Shown in pieces: positions 1-10,416 of a stretch of DNA of 64,000 bases. Location of the stretch: positions 20,150,349 through 20,214,348 of the forward strand of contig NC_064551.1 in assembly GCF_023856365.1 (NCBI RefSeq), given 5' to 3'. Source of the stretch: Brienomyrus brachyistius. Taxonomy: Eukaryota; Chordata; Actinopteri; Osteoglossiformes; Mormyridae. How positions within the stretch are numbered: the stretch's first letter is position 1; every line of letters begins with the position of its first letter. The notes beneath the pieces were generated by a model. It was not told the origin of the DNA, searched no databases, and saw only the letters and a program-made list of their open reading frames with translations. The position numbers and the translations under genes were made by a program.

Positions 1-53
1 GTGATCTGGACAGTGCCGCACTTCTGTAGCAAGCTACAAGCTTCCTCAAAGTC
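1..53 (-). CDS. gnpat: gnpat exon 12, cut by window edge
   Basis: Begins after CCATCAG and encodes [18 protein letters not shown] before the window ends. This matches the family DFEEGC segment. Confidence 0.88.
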
Positions 54-3000
54 CTGATGGAAAAATCACAGAGGGAGAACCTCTAGGAAGCATCTGAAAC
101 ATCCATCCATTAATTTTCTACTCAGAGTTGCATGGAGTCCATAGTCTATGGGTGCAAGGCAGGGTATAATCCAGGATGGGGTGCCAACCCATTGAGGGGC
201 ACACTCACACATCATCCATACGCATCCATACCTCTGGTCAAGTTGACAACTCCAATTAACCAATTTTTGGAACTGGAGGGAACTGGGGGAAACCCCACAA
301 TGACATGGGGGGAATATGCAAACTCAGACATGGAAGCTTGATGGAGACTCAAACCCAGGTCCCAGAGATGTGAGGTGACAGTGCTAACCACTGTACCACC
401 ATGCCTCCCCCATCCAAAACAATGCATTTCATTTATTGTAAAGCAGTGTTTTCCAATCCGGTCCTCAGAGACCTAGTTTTTGTTCCGTCCCAGCTCCCAG
501 TAGGAGGTGGACTGTCTGTTAGGGAGCTCAGTGGGAACAGAAACAGTTGTGGTCTCCGAGGACTGGATTGGGAAACAATGTCATAAACAATTAGTTACTT
601 AATGGATAACTTGGATTGTGGTACGATTGTGGTAGGCCAGAGTTCATTCCTAGAGAGCCCACCTGACCTGTCCTGTCCGGAATGAAGATGAACTCATTGT
701 AAAACATTTCCCGGAGAAATGCATACAGGTTGTATATATCCGCTGCATTGAAAGGAAGAGACAGAGAATTAGACAGTCTGTTCTGACGTGATCAGGCTGA
801 GCAGATTGTCACACCCGCTGGTTAGGAGCTGCCTCACCTCTACTGGAGGCTGCTGCCAGGCTCAGGGCAGTGGCTAACATGGCTGGAGATGCCAGCACGT
901 GCAGCGCTTGGTTCCTGTACGAGGCACACATGAGCACCGCGACAGCCCGTCTGAACACGGCCTCCTCCGGACCAGCTCCCCTCTGCGGCTTCTGCTCCAC
1001 CAAGAGCACCTGGTCCCCCTCACGGCGAACCACAGAATGGTGAAGAGATAAGCTGGATGACATCACTTCGCTGTCGGCCACCTGGACTGCGGTGCAGGGC
1101 GCAGGAGTAACACCATCACACAGTGACATGCTCAGATATCCTGTCACAAATCTGCAAGACGACCACACTTTTAACGGTGATTGATGAAAACAGGCCAAAA
1201 ACAAACGGCAACCTCTTATCTTTGCATGTGAGAACTACTATGTGAATTTCATATACTGTGAAAAAAGTCTTGGGCAGCCACTAGCTGCCTTTTTAACTTA
1301 ATCACTAGCACACCTCATATAGCTAATCAATATCTCATTGACTTTTTCCACTAATTAAGCTAATTAATTAAGAGAGTTGGTGGTGACATTTAATAAATAC
1401 TTGGAATGGTTGGGCTGCCCCTGAGGAGAGATTTGGGAACTGAAGCTGGTGTTCATCTAGCGATCCAACTACACATCAGTAACTTTACGGAGAAGAGAAG
1501 AAATTATTATTGTGTTACTCTTAATTTGCAAATGTTCTAATGTTAAATTATGTTTGTTCTGAGCAAATGTGCACTTACTACCCAGATAAATAGCTTTAAA
1601 CATTTCTTTCTGCCTAAGACTATTGCACAGTTTTGCACAATTTATTGTACTTCACATCAAATTTAGAACTAAAGTACTACCAGACAACTAAATTCATTTC
1701 TGGAATGTATCTGCTAGAGTAGCTTTGGCCAGTGTTACCAGTTTCACAATGAGAAGCAACAAACCTGGCCAGTCTACGAGAGCCCCGAAGTCCTGTACCA
1801 GCCACTTCAGCCACACCGTCTGCTTTGTGAGGAGCTTCAGGTGAATGCCACCTAAGTTCTGCATCAGGATGATGGCCATCAGACTCCAGGGGCTTAGCAC
1901 CATGTTCTCCTGCTGCAGTCGCAGCACCAGATGTGCCGTGGTATTGGCAAAGGCGTAGATGCTCTCGCTCGGCTTCATGGGAAGGTCCCTGCATGTCAGA
2001 AAGGGCAAACAGTTACGGTTACAGTAGCTTGAAAGACAGGATTTTCACAAAAAGAAACAGAACAATTTGCCAGAATTCATAATGTATGTCAGAATGTTCT
2101 CCGCAAACTCCTACCACCAGATCTTACCCGCTCACAATCATTACCTTGGGATTAAGTTGTACTGGTTGCGGTTAACCTTCCCTTTGGCCAAGTTCCTCAC
2201 CGACAAAGGATGGCCAAAGCAGACATGCATGTTGCCAAAATCCTCATCCATAACTTTTCGAGCTTTCAGCAAACCCTGAAAATGATGCAAGAGCATCCTA
2301 CTATCATAGACATTCAATATAAAAAAAACTGGAAAACGGGAAGGAAAACAAATGTTGCTGAAGTTATAAGTTGAAGTTTCTCTGTACTTAACACCAAATT
2401 AAGAGCTAACCTTCTTCTGTTAAGAGCTAAGAATCTTCTGTTTTAATTTTAGTTGAAAATAATTACACACATCATTGTGTGTTCTGGAATTCTTAAAGCA
2501 ACTGATTGGTGCCACCATTAATGGCCACTGTGGCACCAAATCAGAACATATGAATACTGTACATAATTCATGTGGTTTGCAATAAAAGGACACTGCTTCC
2601 CCACTGTTGATTTAAACAACTGACTTTTCATCCAGAATCCCAGCCACCAATAGATTGACTACAAAGAGGCTTACCATGGTGGTCTCCTTTGGTTTGGGGA
2701 CTCCCAGTAACTCGTAGGCCAGCAGGGATTCCTCCACCACACGGTCATAGCTGATGCTGATGGGTACCAGGCTGATATCGTAAACTTCGCCTTTAAAGAA
2801 GGGCTCCAGTACCATGTGCATCATCCCTTTAAATTTAGGAAATGCCAACATTGTACACACAACTACCAGACCACACCTACAATCTGCAGCCTGGGGCCTG
2901 TATCACAAAGCTGGATTTTTAGGTTGGCAAGGTAACTTGTCAAATTTAAGATAATCTGGGCTAAATGTTAGTGAACACAGTTAAAGTCCATTTAAACTGG

Positions 3001-6000
3001 GGTACCTTAAATCCGACAAGTTAGCTAACCAACAAGTCTCATTTTGTGATACAGGCCCCTGATCCCGAATGAAATTCTTAGCCGCGAGAAGCAGTTAACC
3101 ACAAAGCTGGTCAACAACATTTCACTGTAAGGTGACTTGCACCAGTGCAGAGAATGAAGGCAATCCCTAAGTCGATTAGCAAAAACTGCTGAATTTTCCA
3201 GAATCTTCAGTAGCACGGGAAAAGGAGTAAGCTGGTCACTCACCCAACTTGGGTGGCAAAGATTTCAAGGTACGACTCCGAAGTCCCTCAACGTAGAATT
3301 CAACTGGAGCGAAACCTTTCTGCGGGACCACAACAAATCAGCATAAACATGCGTGAATCATAAGAGAAATCTTTATTTCACTGGTAGATTTTTTTATAAT
3401 TATTTGTTCTCTTGCATCAGTGCACACTATAGAAAAAATGGAGCTCCGTATGCTGGGTATAAGATTTTAAAATAATTAAGTTAGTATATCATTTAATGAT
3501 AATTAACATTAACAACAATGGCATCAGCAAGCGCCAACACCTTAGCAAAAGACTATGATGTGGTTATAAATTTCTCTCTGAGGTACAATTTATAGAATTT
3601 ATAGACAGAAGACCAGCTAAACAGCCCACGATTAAATGTAGCTTCAAAATGTCCATTGTCATGCATAGCTATTCGTGTGTTGGAATACGGTAGGGACCAT
3701 ACCCTCAAGATGGTTTTCACGTACTCAGAGAGCACGGCCCAGTACAGCTTGTCGGTCCCAATGGAACGTCGGATGAAGAAAGCGCCGGATCTTCTCAGTA
3801 TCTCACCGATAAGCTGCATTCCCATCAGGGCTAGAAGACAGTGTGCACAACGAGGGAGACAGTTAAACATAAAAGGCCTCCTCTATGGCCCAAGTGCGTT
3901 TCTCCCGGAGAAAGATCTGTTTAAAGTTCCACAGAAAAGGGATTTTGTGGATACACGGCTGATATTCCACAGAACACACAACAGCTCATAACGAAAATGC
4001 CCTTTTGGAAACCCGGCACGCTGTAGCCGAAATATGAAGCTGCCCCAGTGACGCAGCATGTGTGCAGTAGATACTTGCGGATTCCAGCGGCAATGACAGG
4101 AATGGAGAGGTCGTAGGTGAAGAGGAGGTAGGAGAGCACCAGGAAGTCCACGTAACTTCTGTGATTGGGCATTAGCACCACTGGAGATTCCTGCATGGCT
4201 TGCTGAAGCTAAGGTGGGATGTACACACATATATATTATAATAATATTGCATTATATATATATACACACACACATTATCTGCAGAATTATTAGGCAAGTA
4301 CTATTCCTGTAGATCATTTTTAGCAAATGGTGGGCAGACTTATAAAAGTGAATTCAGAAATTCCTTTGCTCCAATTTATTTAGAAAGAAAATGCTAGTCT
4401 GTCACCAACAGATAAAATAAAAACAATTTTCCTGCATGTATGTCATAAAGCCGCTGACTTTTTGTACCAGTGTTTACAGAAGGTATCTTCTAGACATTGG
4501 CAGTAGATCTTGAAGTTAATTTCTACACCATCTGCAGGTCAGAAGGTCTGACAAGTTCATCACTGATTAATTGCAGCTGAGATCATCACTCCTCCATCAC
4601 ACTGTAGGTGCTAGAAAGTGTCGATCCATGGGTCCTTCCATCTACTGCATTATGAATCACTTCATGGATATCATTAAGTCCAATCACTTGGGGCTACAGC
4701 CTATAGCCTAAAGCAGTGTTTCCCAACCCAGTCCTCGGGGACCCCAGACAGTCCATCATTTTGCTTCCTCTCAGCTCCTAGCGCACGTGTTCCAGGTATT
4801 CGATGTTCATGATTGGCTGCCAGCTGGGAGGGAGCAAAAACGTGGACTTTTCAGGGTCCCCAAGAACTGGGTTGGGAAACACTGGTCTAAAGTCTAGAGG
4901 CCAATCTCCATTCAAAAGATTAAAAAAAACAGTCAAGCCCCAGGAAAACTCCACTTAGTTCCTGATCTTTTCAATAGCTAGAAACGCCGCTGAGTCACTC
5001 TAATTTCATATGTCCACACACCTTTGTAAAATCAGTCTTGAGACCTATCTTAGCTTGTGTGCTTTGTTAGGTGCTTTCACACTGAAATTTCAGAGCCTGG
5101 TCTTGGTGTACAAGTTCCCTTCACTGTTTTGAGTGGGGACTTTTGTAGAACTTTTTGTGTACTGCTTTCACACTGCACAACAGGAACTGGGACCTGTGTG
5201 TTAAAAAAGCTTGTATTTTCGACTTCACACATAATTTCATATGAAACTACAAACTCTACTCCAAAACAATGGAGGCTAAAAAACTTGTTCTGTTACTTAT
5301 TGGGGGATCAGTCCCAATCAAAACGGGACACAGCCTTCTGTTCATGACAACTTCATAATTGTTATTAAATCTGGTCAACAGATCGATCTTTCATTTTCCA
5401 CAGAAAAAAAAGGATGCGATGTTATCCCACTAATAAGTTCTTGCAAGTTTAACCGCCGACACCAGCAATATTAGACAAAAGTATATAGGTTAGCGCTAGA
5501 ATTTTCTGATGCAGAAATATGTAGAGGCAAGCAAAAAATGTATTCTTTGATGCATTAAAAGTAAATGGGGTACAAAATAATTCCATATGCTCAATTTTTG
5601 CTCCACTGCAACTCTTTTTCTGCACTTCTGTGAAAGTTTCTGTGTGTAACTTTCAAGTTAGCGCCGCTGTTTTGGGTCAACCAGTCAAAAAGCTGTCTGT
5701 AAGCACCTGCCCAGTGGTTCCTGTTTGTTAAGGCTCCTGGAACTGCCTCCAAGGAACTGCAATCCTGCAGTGTGAACGAGACAAAAGTCTCTTGTCGCAG
5801 AAAAAGGTTCTGGTTCCAGGAAACAGTCCCAGCAGCGTGAAAGCACCTATTTAGCTGAGGTTGTGTTTTAGCTTTTGTGACCTTAGCAGTGTCACGTAGC
5901 AAACTTCAGCCAGAACAACCGGAGATTCTGTTCAGATCACAGCTTCATAAAATGGTGGCATTTGATTCTAAAGAACTTCTGGACGAATCCCTTTTAACTT

Positions 6001-6409
6001 CACACATATTTTGGCAGCTAATGTATGTTTTCTCTCTACATGCTCTTTCCATCTTCTTTGGCTGCTGGCCACAAAACACTCGACAGTACAATGATCACGT
6101 GTTAAAAGTTCGGCAATTTTCATTGTTTTCCATCCTTCTGATTGGCACTTTACTATTTTGTCTTTTTCTGCTCTCTGTAATAACCCTTTCGACCCATTTT
6201 AATAATAATTTGCTTAATAATTCTGCACAGGGATCCAGAGAATCTACAGTTTCCTGTTTTGCCCCAAACACAGAGAACCCAAACCAAATACTGAGCATGC
6301 TCTATTTTTGAACAAAAACATTCTGAATTGTAGATGAATCTGGATGGAAACTATTGGTCAGAAGAGAACATACGAGCAAAAAATAAACACACTTGCCTAA
6401 TAATTCTGC

Positions 6410-6459
<50 letters not shown>

Positions 6460-8100
6460 ACTCACACACACACTAACAAACCTTTAAAACAGCTTTTCCA
6501 CAGTACACACCATATCCATATTCAATGAAAAACTTCTCATGTGTAGCTAAAGATGCAGGCAACTATTACCTGGTAACCGTAGGCCACTAAATGCGTGCCT
6601 TCTAGTGAAGGCCGATTTTTAAGACGAATCGTCATTTATTTGATTTATCCAATAATTAACGAAAAGCCTGTTACATCAGGTTGAATCTTACAGTAAGTAA
6701 CATCCTCATAAGTGAAACTGTGCATTACCCTCTGCAGCCCCTCCTCGTTGACGTTGATCTTGCGGAACAGCCGTTTGAATACTTTACTTAGGATGAAGCC
6801 CAAGAACCGGATGTACCCCAACTGCAGGTCCTGGGACATTTCCTCCAATATCCCAGCAGCCTCCTCTCTGATCGCCTCCAGTGGCTCGCCAGTGTCCTTA
6901 GAAACCTCAATACCGAGAGAAAAGTGAGCATAAGACAGGATGTTAGGAAGACAGAGACGCACACTTGGTATGATCGTGTGAACAGGTGCTTCTCCGCCTG
7001 ACATTATCATGACAATCGCCACCATCTGGTGGATGAATTACCTCCTGCATTATGTAATGCAGGTGCTGGGACTCCAGCACAGTCTTGTTAAGGGTGCTCA
7101 CAGAGCAGGGAGGCGAGCCCCTGCTGGACACAGGGGTGAAGCTTTTCAAGGCATGACTCAGGTCACTCGACGTCCTCCTCTCCTCCAGGATGTCCCGGAA
7201 GTCTTCCCTTCTCGGCAACATCAAGTACTGAGCCTGAATACAGCACAAGCCTTGTGATGATTATTAAGCCCAATACATGGATCTACTTCGCTGTTTTCCC
7301 ACTGTGTTCCCTTTAATGCTCAGAGAACTACTGTAATTAATGTTATCGGTATAAAAATATAGTTTGTATGCATTACTTTAGATTTTGAGGTTAGTAGACT
7401 CCACTAATAGAGTTAAACCCCACTGTAAATGTCCATGCAGTATCTGCATGGCTAAGCAGAAACCTAGGTCAACATGATAACACCTCCATAAAATTTTTAT
7501 ACACTCTGCTCATCCAGACAGACCCATACTCATATCCATAAACATTACTGTACATCGGTTAACTACAAAGTAGATGCAATTAAATAATACTTGTTGCGCT
7601 GACGTGAAGACCGGGGAGAATCGTCAGGCAATTTCCATGATTTGCATAACAGCAGGCATTTCGGAATTGAAAACTTTCGATATTATCACATCTGATCTCC
7701 TGAATAAATCTTTAGTCTTTTCTCATTTAACTGGAGATTTTGAAGAATCTCGGTATGGTTTAAGTTATTCTCGGATTGCCAAACCAATCCATTATCGAGA
7801 AAAATGATACTGAGACGCCAGGAACCAGGAACACAAGTGACACTACAAAAGCTTACAGGCCATTAACTGCAATAACAAGAACTCCGTTGTTTGAATTACG
7901 TGATTACATAACATTACAGTACTGGGTCGTTACATGCAACAAATGGAAAGTGAAATAAAACGTATAACTAACTACGAAAAGTGCGATCTGCCTGAAATGA
8001 CACAACAACACATTCCGTAAAGTAAGGAAACTCAGTCCCGGCTGCAGTAACTCATACCGAGCTGTCCATCGTCCCTGTGGGCAGCCGCTCCCCCGCTCAT
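1..8100 (-). CDS. gnpat: gnpat, dihydroxyacetone-phosphate acyltransferase (gene, 3' end cut by window edge)
   Basis: Peroxisomal enzyme that acylates DHAP at sn-1, the first step of ether-phospholipid (plasmalogen) synthesis. Twelve exons are placed: 8058-8100 (tentative), 7042-7233, 6729-6905, 4079-4208, 3703-3830, 3244-3319, 2675-2826, 2145-2275, 1765-1988, 838-1086, 663-742 and 1-53 (cut). From exon 2 onward all phases agree and the translation aligns to vertebrate GNPAT nearly without gaps. Acyltransferase blocks are visible: PNHRSYVDF (block I, His and Asp present), GAFFIRRS (block II), FYVEGLRSR (block III, Leu where Thr is usual) and LVPISISYD (block IV). The last ~130 residues, including the expected C-terminal peroxisomal signal, lie outside the window. 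Family assignment is secure; the exon 1 start is not. Confidence 0.95.
101..411 (-). repeat. Degenerate tRNA-derived SINE
   Basis: Old copy of the SINE seen intact at 9139-9493 and 10417-10776: (CATC)n-like left end, aacatgcaaact core, and ctaaccactg-caccacc 5' end on the right. It lies in the gnpat intron between exons 12 and 11. Confidence 0.8.
444..580. mobile_element. hAT-like palindromic MITE, copy 1
   Basis: Terminal inverted repeats: cagtgttttccaatccggtc at left, and at right a sequence whose reverse complement begins cattgtttcccaatccagtc. Same family as the elements at 4714 and 15365. Non-coding. Confidence 0.75.
663..742 (-). CDS. gnpat: gnpat exon 11
   Basis: Short exon encoding [20 protein letters not shown], collinear with the family sequence. 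Acceptor AATGCAG. Donor CAG then GTGGGC, chosen over an earlier GT because it leaves phase 0, as needed by the next exon. Confidence 0.9.
838..1086 (-). CDS. gnpat: gnpat exon 10
   Basis: Encodes [17 protein letters not shown], matching the family LLMCSAYRNQLLN. An upstream AG near 1152 also lies in an open frame but breaks phase with exon 9. The acceptor CACCGCAG restores phase and gives an ungapped join through VQVADSEV. Donor GAG then GTGAGG. Confidence 0.9.
1087..1764. other. gnpat intron 9, no feature seen
   Basis: AT-rich intron. No exon, RNA gene or clear repeat recognised. Confidence 0.6.
1765..1988 (-). CDS. gnpat: gnpat exon 9
   Basis: Encodes [20 protein letters not shown] and [18 protein letters not shown], matching the family ENMVLSPW region. 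Acceptor CATGCAG, donor CCAG then GTTTGT. Phase 2 in, phase 1 out. Confidence 0.93.
2145..2275 (-). CDS. gnpat: gnpat exon 8
   Basis: Encodes [20 protein letters not shown] and ends RNQYNLIPR, matching the family GLLKARK and YNLVPR segments. Acceptor TTTCAG, donor AAG then GTAATG. Confidence 0.93.
2276..2674. other. gnpat intron 7, no feature seen
   Basis: AT-rich intron sequence; nothing recognised. Confidence 0.6.
2675..2826 (-). CDS. gnpat: gnpat exon 7, block IV
   Basis: Encodes [20 protein letters not shown], then [20 protein letters not shown], the most conserved stretch of the family. Acceptor TTAAAG (weak pyrimidine tract), donor ATG then GTAAGC. The 152 nt fit the neighbouring phases exactly. 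Confidence 0.95.
2893..3059. mobile_element. Palindromic MITE (ggggcctgtatcac termini)
   Basis: About 167 bp with near-perfect inverted ends: ggggcctgtatcacaaag at left, and ttttgtgatacaggcccc at right. It lies in gnpat intron 6. A related partial copy is at 9743-9867. Confidence 0.85.
3244..3319 (-). CDS. gnpat: gnpat exon 6, block III (unusual)
   Basis: Encodes [20 protein letters not shown]. Block III is normally EGTR(S); here codon 3281-3283 reads CTT (Leu) in place of Thr. Flanking residues are conserved and the frame is intact. Acceptor CCGCAG, donor TTGG then GTGAGT. Confidence 0.92.
3703..3830 (-). CDS. gnpat: gnpat exon 5, block II
   Basis: Encodes [20 protein letters not shown] and [23 protein letters not shown] is acyltransferase block II. 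Acceptor TTCTAG, donor AGG then GTATGG; 128 nt, entering in phase 1 and leaving in phase 0. Confidence 0.93.
4079..4208 (-). CDS. gnpat: gnpat exon 4, acyltransferase block I
   Basis: Carries [16 protein letters not shown]; the His and Asp of the H-X4-D catalytic motif are present. The acceptor CCTTAG gives LQQAMQESP at family length. The only donor keeping frame with exon 5 is GC-type: ATCC then GCAAGT. The nearby GTATCT would break frame. Upstream lies the transposon-filled intron 4209-6728. Confidence 0.9.
4714..4884. mobile_element. hAT-like palindromic MITE, copy 2
   Basis: Inverted ends cagtgtttcccaacccagtc and its partner at right. Flanked by the 8 bp near-duplications gcctaaag (4706-4713) and gtctaaag (4885-4892), as expected for hAT insertions. 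Confidence 0.85.
4921..5000. repeat. Dispersed repeat, tagttcctgatcttttcaat family
   Basis: Shares a core with 8625-8700, 50985-51045 and, inverted, 15122-15245. Function and class unknown. Confidence 0.65.
5068..5849. mobile_element. Non-autonomous TIR element (taggtgctttcac ends)
   Basis: Left end taggtgctttcacactg; right end is its inverted partner with one mismatch. It sits inside the decayed mariner. A second, shorter copy lies at about 36270-36552. No intact transposase is seen. Confidence 0.75.
6415..6478. repeat. (CA)n microsatellite
   Basis: About 60 bp of CA repeats with a few interruptions, just outside the right end of the decayed mariner. Confidence 0.95.
6729..6905 (-). CDS. 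gnpat: gnpat exon 3
   Basis: Encodes [20 protein letters not shown] followed by the conserved [21 protein letters not shown] segment, 59 codons in phase 0. The acceptor ATTGAG was chosen because [15 protein letters not shown] then equals the family length at this point. Donor AGG then GTAATG. Confidence 0.93.
7042..7233 (-). CDS. gnpat: gnpat exon 2
   Basis: Contains [16 protein letters not shown], matching the N-terminal EDILEERR region of GNPAT. Acceptor ATTCAG at 7234-7239 (a second possible AG lies 6 nt further in), donor GAG then GTAATT. 192 nt, 64 codons, phase 0 at both ends. Confidence 0.9.
7234..8057. other. gnpat intron 1
   Basis: Intron between the tentative exon 1 and exon 2. 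Short open frames occur on the plus strand, but nothing is recognisable as coding. Confidence 0.55.
8058..8100 (-). CDS. gnpat: gnpat exon 1, putative start
   Basis: An ATG at 8100 opens a short reading ([14 protein letters not shown]) to a consensus donor, CTCG then GTATGAG. It ends in phase 1, whereas the natural acceptors of exon 2 are phase 0, so the junction is unresolved. Either the CACAAG acceptor just upstream of exon 2 is used, or translation starts at the Met codon at 7221 in exon 2. The position in a CpG-rich stretch fits a first exon. Confidence 0.5.
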
Positions 8101-8240
8101 ATTGCGCTCGCCTGCTCGCACCCCGCACCTTTTCTTTTCTTTCCGCATGAAAAGCCGGAGACGGTCACGGCGCACAGCTGAGCGCAGGCAGCCAATGGCC
8201 GCTCGGTCTCGGGTAACTCCTCCCGGAACTGTCACGCTGA
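8101..8240 (-). promoter_or_regulatory. gnpat CpG-rich upstream region
   Basis: GC- and CpG-rich stretch directly upstream of the putative gnpat start, with a CCAAT motif at about 8191-8196 (plus orientation) and no clear TATA box. Typical of a housekeeping promoter; inferred from position and composition only. Confidence 0.55.
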
Positions 8241-9126
8241 TGCCTGCATTTCAAAGCCCCAAGTGACCCTGTTTCTAAATACAAGTTTACTTTTCTCTGA
8301 AGAATCGACCTCAACCGATGGTACGTTTTTTCGCTGACGCCATTATCAGATGGAAATATTCGCGTCGGAGGTTATGCTTAGAAAAATAAGCGCAGTGAAC
8401 ATAAACTTAACCATGCCATTTACACTTTACAGATGAGAATAACAATAAACATTGAACATATTTTTTAAAAAGTTTACATAAAAGCCCAGTTTACATTTAC
8501 AAAGTCTATCTTAGACAATACTGACGTTTCGAAAAGGTTTCAGATTCTAGTAATTAAAGAAATTTTGAGTCTGACATAGGGTCTGCGTCGTTAGTTCCGA
8601 GTAGTTTAGCTCCGATGGTAAGCTACCGTCAAAAAAAAGTCGAGCCCCAGGTACACTTTACTTAGTTCCTGATCTTTTCAATAGATAGAAACTCCGGTCT
8701 GAATACCGATCTTTTAACTTTTGTATAATATAAATTCAGTATGATAAGAAGAACATTACAAAAAAATAAGAATTAATTAGGAAATTCAATACCAATTCCT
8801 CAGAGTGGTGCACGTGAATTGTCCTACAGAGGGTGCCAGGTTAACGTGCACGGAGGTGATTACACGTCCTATAGCCCTCATTCAAATATTTGAATAACAA
8901 TGCCCTGGAAAAATCCCCACTCAGCACCACAAAGGGGGTCTTTAGAGACTTTGGGCCCCATGAAAACATATCATACTGGGCCCCCAAACCAATCATATTA
9001 TGTTCCAAATTTTTTAGGGCCCCTGCCTTGGAATCCTCCTAGCTGACACCCCCCTTACAACACCCCTGAGTACCTTTGGCTGGGAACAGATAATTCAACA
9101 AGTGACCATTTTAAAACTATGACAAG
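8241..9126. other. Intergenic stretch upstream of gnpat
   Basis: AT-rich. Holds one copy of the dispersed repeat (about 8625-8700) and no gene. Confidence 0.6.
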
Positions 9127-9138
9127 TATGAGTAAGAT

Positions 9139-9493
9139 CCATCCATCCATCGTCCAAACTGCTTATCGTACTGGGTCATGGGGGGTCCGGAGCCTATCCT
9201 GGAAGCAATGGACACGAGGCAGGGAACAACCCAGGATGGGGGGCCAGCCCATCGCAGGGCACACTCACACACCATGCACTCACACAAGCACTCCTACGGG
9301 CAATTTAGCAAGTCCAATTAGCCTCAGCATGTCTTTGGACTGTGGGGGGAAACCAGAGTACCCGGAGGAAACCCCACGACGACAAGAAGAGAACATGCAA
9401 ACTCCACACACATGTGACCCAGGCGGAGACTCGAACCTGGGTCTCAGAGGTGTGAGGCAACAGTGCTGATCACTGCACCACCATGCCGCCCCC
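9139..9493 (-). mobile_element. tRNA-derived SINE with target-site duplication
   Basis: 355 bp; reads 5' to 3' on the minus strand with a pol III A-box-like tggtgcagtg and a B-box-like region near its 5' (right) end, and ends in (ATGG)n. Flanked by perfect 12 bp duplications tatgagtaagat at 9127-9138 and 9494-9505. Confidence 0.92.
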
Positions 9494-9742
9494 TATGAGT
9501 AAGATATTCATTATAATTTCATATGTAGGTGAAGCATGAAAATGACCTAAACCGGTGTCTTTAAATTGCCCTTAAAGTGCAGAAGTCTGTGCCCTGTGTC
9601 AGACTGACATACCCTGGGTGTTTCCCTGTGTCCTGAGTTTCCAACCTTATATGAAGTAAGTGGATCTGGAAAATGGATATATCACCTTAAGGGAGAAAAA
9701 CCTTAACCATGTGTTTAAATTTATCTGGAAAACAGCATGTGG

Positions 9743-9867
9743 GGCCTGTATCATAAACCAAGATTTCTTGCTTATCCAGATAACTTTAAGGTACCCCAGC
9801 TTAAATGGACTTCGTTCACTTACATTTAGCCAAGGCTACCTTAAATCCAACAAGTCCATGCCCCTGG
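9743..9867. mobile_element. Partial copy of the ggggcctgtatcac MITE
   Basis: Starts ggggcctgtatcataaac and carries the internal taccttaaatcc and acaagt motifs of the 2893-3059 element. The right end is incomplete. Confidence 0.7.
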
Positions 9868-9942
9868 TGTGCATGTCAGTGTTAGCGGCACCGGTCCAAT
9901 ACGCAAATAAACATCCTGTAAACCACTTCTCTCCCAAAGTAC

Positions 9943-9948
9943 TTTATT
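9943..9948 (-). terminator. Candidate lpin1 poly(A) signal (distal)
   Basis: AATAAA on the minus strand, 2.4 kb past the lpin1 stop. A 3'UTR of that length is plausible for lipin-1. Inference; transcript evidence is needed. Confidence 0.4.
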
Positions 9949-10416
9949 GAAGTAAATATAAGAGCAGATATAAACAAACCCAAAGTTGGCACATCAATCT
10001 ATAGTCATTCTGTATGTCTGAAAGTCATAATACATTCAACAGTATCAGTGACAGATGAGGCAATACAAAACTTATTGCAATACAGATCTTTCACAGAAAG
10101 AGTAACACAATTTTACATAGTCCATACAATTTCAACAAGATCCTCCCCCCCCCCCCCCCCTAAGGATTTGTGTGGTGAACAGTTAGCAGTGTGTCTGTCA
10201 TTTCAGAGACTGAAATATATAAATGATCCAGGGAGTTTTAGTGCTATACTGACTTAATATTGCATCTTAACAATGACTTATTTGTGATTGTTATGTACAG
10301 TAAATGTATCTGATGTGATATAGTAAAAAAAAAAAAAAACAGTAATACCATATAACACACGAAAGAAGAATCTGTTAATATGAAACTCTGTACACATTCA
10401 ACCCTTATTTAATACA

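Larger units (their letters stand above)
4281..6409 (-). mobile_element. Decayed mariner-like DNA transposon with elements inside it
   Basis: A perfect 19 bp inverted repeat (gcagaattattaggcaagt at 4281-4299; its reverse complement at 6391-6409) bounds the segment. Internal sequence resembles a widespread vertebrate Tc1/mariner-type element I recall with these ends, whose transposase runs on the minus strand. The frame is destroyed here. An hAT-like MITE (4714-4884), a dispersed repeat (4921-5000) and a TIR element (5068-5849) lie inside. It fills most of gnpat intron 3. Confidence 0.75.

Noticed and set aside
838..1204. Longer version of gnpat exon 10, using the AG near 1152
   Set aside because: It breaks phase with exon 9 and adds residues absent from the family. 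The internal acceptor at 1087-1088 fits both.
4930..5050. Possible gnpat exon between exons 3 and 4
   Set aside because: Sequence belongs to the transposon nest. Exons 3 and 4 already join in phase at full family length.
5877..6311. 144-codon plus-strand open frame with hydrophobic stretches
   Set aside because: Lies in the decayed mariner-like element, on the strand opposite its transposase; AT-driven hydrophobicity, no family match.
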